From: Lactuca virosa
Taxonomy: Eukaryota > Streptophyta > Magnoliopsida > Asterales > Asteraceae
DNA length: 64,000 bases
Assembly (NCBI GenBank): GCA_928212115.1
Contig: CAKMRJ010005634.1
Location: 254,276,919 to 254,340,918 of the forward strand
Reading direction: 5' to 3'
Below, in pieces: positions 59,170-64,000 of this stretch. The notes beneath the pieces are model-generated. The model made no database searches, was not told where the DNA came from, and saw only the letters and a list, made by a program, of their open reading frames with translations. The position numbers were made by a program, and so were the translations under genes. The number at the start of each line of letters is the position of its first letter. Position 1 is the first letter of the stretch.

Positions 59170-59422
59170 TGGTTATCTTGTGTCGGGTGGAGAATACCTT
59201 TGAAAGCGGTGATTAAAGGTGAAGCATCGAATTTCCTTATATAAGGTACGATTAGAGAGAGAAATACATCGTTTGACGCTACATTATCTCTAAAAAAGAG
59301 ACTAAAAAGGCGTGACAGGCTGGCGTGTGACAGGCGTGTTTCAGGTGGTATGATGTCAGCGTCAGTTTGAATTTTCCACGCGCCATGAATGTAATCTTAT
59401 CCGTTAAATATCGCCATTTCAC

Positions 59423-59502
59423 TTGCTCACTTTCGATGTTGCTTACTTTCGCAGTTGCTTACTTTCGCAGTTGCTCACTTTTGCAATTGCTCACTTTCGT
59501 AA
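59423..59502. repeat. 16-bp tandem array, 5 units
   Basis: Five consecutive 16-bp units of the form TTGCTNACTTTCGNNG. Confidence 0.93.
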
Positions 59503-60579
59503 TTAATCACCATTTCCTGTACTCTGAATCTGAAAATGACCATTAGGACTACAAACCAGACTTTTAAAAATCACAAGGATCTTCGTGCAAGAGTGTGCCA
59601 AAGATAAAGAAATAAAACAAGTTTCCTATGGGATGCTAGTTATGCCTTAATTGACATAAAGTAGATTAATCCCGCGTAGCAATCTCTTCCTTCATAGTCA
59701 ACAGAGATTTTGAAGTGCATGTGTTGTGTCCCATTGAATTACGATCATTTGTTTGTTGAGAAACAGTGAAAGACTTCTTTTCAATAAGGCTAAATGGTGG
59801 CTTCATCTTCAGCCAAACTTTGAAACTCAACATAAGTACCAACGTTTGGAAGAACTACTTGTCTGACCAGTGTAGCCATAAGAACAGGTATGCTTTCGAA
59901 ATTTTGGAGTAGCTGGATAATATAGAAATCTCAAGAAAAATAAAAACTTAATTTTATGGGAAGAAACTTCTAAGGTCTAGAAATTTTCATTAAGATCTGA
60001 CAAAAATAAAAGAGATATCAAGGTATGAACCACAAAGGTTGATATGCGTTAATTCCATGGTGAAAAGCTAGAACATATTAATTGTTCACCGCCAATTCAA
60101 AGATGTGTGTTGGATTGTGGGTTTCATCAATTCGTGGTGATAACGAATTTAAGATCATAAACATAGAGATTGTGTAACCATTAACCTCAGTGGCAATTTC
60201 TGAGAGTGTCAAGGGTTACAAGTGTGAATACGAGTGTGATGGAGAAATATTGGATATGGTTCGAAGAGAAATGTACCTCTGTTATATGAAGGCAACCAAG
60301 CAGTCAACTCTTAATTCAATATGAGAAGAGTAAGGTAGCTCAGTGACTTATGTGAATATTAGCCTCATTGGGAAGAAACGATTGGTATTATCGATTCATT
60401 AAGGCTTCGAACATAGAGTCTCAGAGGCTTCGGACTACATGCAACAACATGCTTCTAGGGACGCTTAACTAGTGTAAAGATTAGGAATTCAATACCTTCC
60501 CCATCATTTGTAATTGAGAATATCATGATATGTCCTTTCAATCATGCTCAATTAAATTTAGTAGAGAAACAAAAATACA

Positions 60580-60776
60580 AAATATTTTTGGGATTTTTGA
60601 TTTTTGTGAAAAAGAAATAAAAAATAGAAACAGATAAAATAGTTTTGGATTTTTGATTTTTGTGAAAAAGAAATAAAATAGTTTTGGAGTTTTTATTTTT
60701 CTGAAAAAGAAATAAAAACAGAAACAAATAAAATATTTTTGGATTTTTTATTTTTCTGAAAAAGAAACAAAAACAA
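60580..60776. repeat. AT-rich minisatellite, about four imperfect units
   Basis: Units contain TTTTGGATTTTTGATTTTT, then TGAAAAAGAAATAAAA, with lengths of about 45-60 bp. Confidence 0.88.
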
Positions 60777-60842
60777 AAAAATTAACTAAGAAGAAACAAA
60801 CAAAATATACAAAATTATACAAGAAGTTCCGAACCTCCGAAT

Positions 60843-60974
60843 GAACAGTGAATTGCGAGCCACTACGAGCATTCGCGGATAAACAGTAGACAACGAATGA
60901 ACAGTTGACTGTGAACTGCTACGAGTGTTCGCTGATGAACAGTAGACTGCGAACTGCTACGAGCGTTCGCACAC
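60843..60974. repeat. 38-bp tandem array at the end of E8 pol
   Basis: Three 38-bp units (60843, 60899, 60937) of the form GAACAGTNGACTGCGAACTG followed by CTACGAGCGTTCGC, plus one partial unit at 60881-60898. The last unit overlaps the final codons and stop of pol. Confidence 0.9.
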
Positions 60975-63935
60975 ATTCGCAGTGTCAACAATACATTCCT
61001 CGTACGAAGGTGGTTTCGTAACTGGTTCAGCTTCTATCATTCCTAAGTCTTGAAGAATGCGATTAAATGATTGCTCAGGTAAGGCTTTTGTAAAGATGTC
61101 GGCCAGTTGATCAGTGCATCTAACGAAGTGAATTTTGACATTTTCATCTTCCACGTGATCATTGATAAAGTGGCACCTCCGTGCGATGTGTTTGCTTTTG
61201 GAGTGTTACACTGGGTTGTCACAAATGCGAATAGCACTTTCAGAGTCACAGTATAAGGGGATTCGCTTCATATTAATCCCATAGTCACGAAGCTGACTTT
61301 GTATCCAGATTACTTGCGAGGTACAAGAGGCTACTGCAATCTACTCAGCTTTAGTAGTAGAGGGGGATAAGCAAGTTTTCTTTTTCGATTGCCAACTTAC
61401 GAGTTTTCGATCAAGGAATTGACATCCTTCTGTTGTATTTTTTCGATCTAGACTGCAACCTTTGAGATCAGCGTCAGAGAACGTTTGCACAAAGAACCCT
61501 GAGCTTGAAGGGAATCGAATACTAAGCGAGGTAGTTCATTTGAGATATCTGAAGATGTTCTTCATAGTGGTCATGTGGGGTTCGTGAGGATTTTCTTGAA
61601 ACCTGGACGATCATCAGATTGGACGATCATCAGATTGTCGCCATCTTTCTTGTGAAAGAAGGTTGGGTCGATCGAGCATTGTTTAAATTTAGATTTTTTT
61701 AAGAATCTAGTAAGAGTTTCATACCATGCTCGTGGAGCTTACTTCAGACCGTACACAACTTTGTCCAAATGTAGCAGTTGTTCGAATATTTTTCGTTTAT
61801 GAACCCAGGTAGTTGTTCCACATACACTGTTTCTTCGAGTTCTCCATTCAGAAAGGCACACTTGACATCCATTTGGTAGACTTCAAAGTACTTATGAGTT
61901 GTATATGCCAGAAAGATGCGAACTGATTTCAGCCTTGCAACCGGTGTGAGCGTTTCCTCGTAATCAATGCCTTCCTCTTGGCAATAACCCTTAACTACCA
62001 ACTGAGCCTTGTTTCATATCACATTCCCCTATTTTTCATGCTTATTACGAAATACCCATTGGAGACCTGCAACAGATACATCCTTCGGAGTTGGAATAAG
62101 TCTCAAAACCTTGTTTCGTTCAAACTCAATGACCTCCTCCTACATTTCTTGCACCCAATCAGAGTAACAAAGAGCAATCTTAACTTTTTTGGGGTTAATT
62201 TTGGAGATAAACAAATTAAACCTGCAAAATTCCACTTTGGAGAATAATGCATTCTGCTTCGCTTTTTGTTGAGCTCTCGTAAGAACTCCAGTAGATGCCT
62301 CTTCGATTACTGGAGTTTTAGGATGATCTCTGGTCCATTTGGTTAAGGAAGAATAATTTGGATCATAAGATGGATGCAGTTCAACATTCACATCTTTAAA
62401 TTCAGACTGAGCATCTGAATCATCATTTGTATTTTCATTCTCCCATAGAATGATGGATTTAGCTCCTCATTCGGAATAGGATTCTCCCCCTTGATTGGAT
62501 GTTCATGGTTTACCGGAGGGGGTGAATGATCCCCCTGAATAGGTGTACTCGAGGTGGGTGTAGATGCGAAACCCTCCCCCTAAGGTGTAGCATTCGTAGC
62601 TTGTGGTTGAGATGGAATATCAATGTCATTCGGACTTGGTGGCTCCTTTTCAAGATCCTTCGCAGCGTCATCAATGATCTTTTTGAACTCGTCTTCCTTG
62701 TTATCAGCAACTTTGGATTCTGATGTGTTCTCTTTTTCTCTGGCGCATCAAACAAATTTAGGAATTCATCATAGAGGTTTGAAAGAGGAATGGTCATGGG
62801 ATTATTCACTGGAAATATCTCCCTGATTGACGATTTGATGTCTAGAACTTCTTAAGATAAGACTCATCAAAGGTTACATACTAGGTTTCTTCTATCTTTT
62901 TGGACTTTTTGTTTAGAACCCTATAGCCTTCGAAGTCAGAGAATATCCCAATAAAATTCCTTCGTCAGCCTTCACATCAAATTTGTTTGTTTGTTCTTGA
63001 GAATTAAAAATGAAGCACCTGGAACCAAATACATGAAAGAAATTAACATTAGGTTTTTTTATAAGAACTTCATAATGGGTGATGGAAAATCTTTTGTTTA
63101 GGAAGGATCGATTTTGAGTGTAACAGGCTGTTCGATAGCATCTGGCCACAACTAAAGGGCAAATTCGCAAATGAAAGCATGGTTCTCGCAGCTTCACACA
63201 GTGAACAGTTTCATCCTTCAAGAACTCCATTCGCTGAGAGTGTAAGGCTGAGAAGTTGTGCAGCAACTCCCTTTTCAGTTAAGAATTCTTCAAACACGTG
63301 GTTTTTGAACTCGGAACCATTTCCACTGCGAATGTTCGAACTGACTTTTGCGGTTGAAGCTCTATCTTCTTCATAAAGTCCTTAAGCTTGGAGGTGGCTT
63401 ATGATTTCTGTTTAAGAAATTAAACCTTCGTAAATCTGGAAAACTCATCAACAATTACTAATATATATTTGTTACCACTAATACTCTGAAATGGCGGATG
63501 GACCATAGAGATCTTATGCAATAGCTCAAGTGGTTCAATCACTATGGTGTTGATAATTGTTGAATGACTCTTCCTGCTCTACTTCCCAAGTTTACAGGTT
63601 GCACAAAGATATTCTTTGTCAAACTTTAGAAGTGGCAAGCCACTCACATGATCACCAAGCATGAGTTTGTTGATATCCTTGATGTTTAGGTGCGACATCC
63701 TTCAGTGCCAGAGCCAAGTATCATCTGAAGATGGTTTCGTAAGTAGGCATATGGCAGGCTTTCCTTTGATAGGATTTAAATTCAACGGATAGATCTCGCC
63801 TTTGCGTTTTGACTTTAGCAGCACTGTTTTGGATTTCTTCTTAATGATCTTAGATCCCTCATCATCAAATGATACTTTCAAGCTTGTACCTACAACCAAT
63901 TGTGAAACACTGATTAGGTTGTGTTGCAAACCTTC
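60957..63935 (-). pseudogene. E8 copia pol pseudogene: integrase, RT, RNase H
   Basis: Read from right to left: the gag-pre-integrase segment (63929-63702, QHNLISVSQL to DDTWLWH), integrase core and its C-terminal GKRP-type region (about 63600-62913, VFGSRCFIFNSQEQ, DEGILLGYSL), a linker with many stops, and RT start (62391-62110, ERNKVLRLIPTP nearby). The RT palm begins at 62001-61744 with QEEGIDYEETLTPVARL and QMDVKCAFLNGELEE. The YVDD catalytic segment expected next is not found; sequence jumps after about 61640. RNase H fragments lead to the end block 61154-60957 (QLADIFTKALPEQSFNRI, LGMIEAEP). A 16-bp exact duplication sits at the damaged site. Confidence 0.82.
61605..61636. repeat. Exact 16-bp tandem duplication in E8 RT
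   Basis: GGACGATCATCAGATT occurs twice in direct succession (61605-61620, 61621-61636), beside the missing YVDD segment. Confidence 0.92.
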
Positions 63936-64000
63936 TGATGGGTTTTGAGCATTCTAACACTCCTAAGGTGTACATGCAACCCTAGAAACCTTGGATCTAT
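63936..64000 (-). repeat. E9: end of a copia-type LTR inserted in E8 pol
   Basis: TGATGGGTTTTGAGCATT begins abruptly after the E8 pol codons at 63935. On the minus strand this is an LTR ending AATGCTCAAAACCCATCA, the same 18 bases that end the E4 LTR (23327-23344), preceded by the related ACTAGGGTTGCATG region. The LTR runs off the window. Confidence 0.75.

Larger units (their letters stand above)
59170..60956 (-). other. E8 spacer between pol and extra ORF, with three repeat arrays
   Basis: No gene is seen. A minus-strand TATA-like box (CTTATATAAGG) lies at about 59235-59250, ahead of the extra ORF, and could be an internal promoter; this is inference. Three different tandem arrays lie in this spacer (59423-59502, 60580-60776, 60843-60974). 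Confidence 0.6.
55090..63935 (-). mobile_element. E8: minus-strand Sirevirus-like Ty1/copia element with an extra 3' ORF
   Basis: Minus-strand order: gag-pre-integrase and integrase (from 63935), RT, RNase H (ending 60957), about 1.9 kb of repeat-rich spacer, a large ORF (59106-55672), a polypurine tract and the 3' LTR (ending at 55618). A copia element with an ORF between pol and the 3' LTR is the hallmark of Sireviruses. Gag and the 5' LTR lie beyond the window because E9 interrupts pol at 63936. The left end at 55090 is a guess. Confidence 0.72.

Overview
The window is plant repeat DNA. I found no host gene, tRNA, rRNA or CRISPR array. It is a stack of nested LTR retrotransposons, named E0 to E9 here, from a large eudicot genome. 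Asteraceae such as lettuce is my guess from the feel of the element families; the sequence alone does not prove it. Nearly every coding region is broken by stops, frameshifts or later insertions, so most coding entries are pseudogenes.

Layout, outermost to innermost. E0 (minus strand, non-coding remnant, about 1672-2638) is entered by E1 (plus, LTR-gag-LTR without visible pol, from 2639; 3' LTR from 16730). E1 holds E2 (minus, Tekay-like chromovirus, 7128-15891) in its body and E3 (minus, chromovirus, 17192-22443) in its 3' LTR. E3 is cut inside its reverse transcriptase by E4 (plus, Ty1/copia, from 22444). E4's leader holds E5 (minus, Tekay-like, 24213-52080). E5's 3' LTR holds E6 (plus, Tekay-like, 24518-43552, target duplication ATAAA). 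E6's 3' LTR holds E7 (minus, 31697-42197, target duplication GAAAG). E4's pol relic is followed by E8 (minus, Sirevirus-like copia with a large extra 3' ORF, about 55090-63935), whose pol is cut at 63936 by the end of another copia-type LTR, E9. The longest chain, E0>E1>E3>E4>E5>E6>E7, is seven elements deep.

The most interesting points are these. (1) E7 is a gag-only element in the form LTR-gag-LTR-gag-LTR inside one target-site duplication. (2) The three Tekay-like elements E2, E5 and E6 share a 63-78 bp GT...AG mini-intron at exactly the same codon and phase between Gag and protease; in two of them it carries a stop, so splicing could set the Gag to Gag-Pol ratio. (3) The E5 LTR carries an array of eight alternating short hairpins with compensatory changes between units, placed in the RNA leader. 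(4) E2, E5, E6 and E7 each have their own CpG-centred short palindromes next to the LTR TATA box. (5) E8 has a roughly 1,100-codon 3' ORF with coiled-coil, acidic and basic segments and no visible membrane segment.

In the intact arrangement of such elements, LTRs supply promoter and poly(A) signals, tRNA-Met primes at the PBS, Gag forms particles, and PR, RT/RNase H and integrase (with a chromodomain in Tekay-type elements) process, copy and insert. Here only E7 copy B Gag and parts of E5 remain close to open. Boundaries come from LTR alignment by eye and are exact only where a TG...CA end and a target duplication are quoted.
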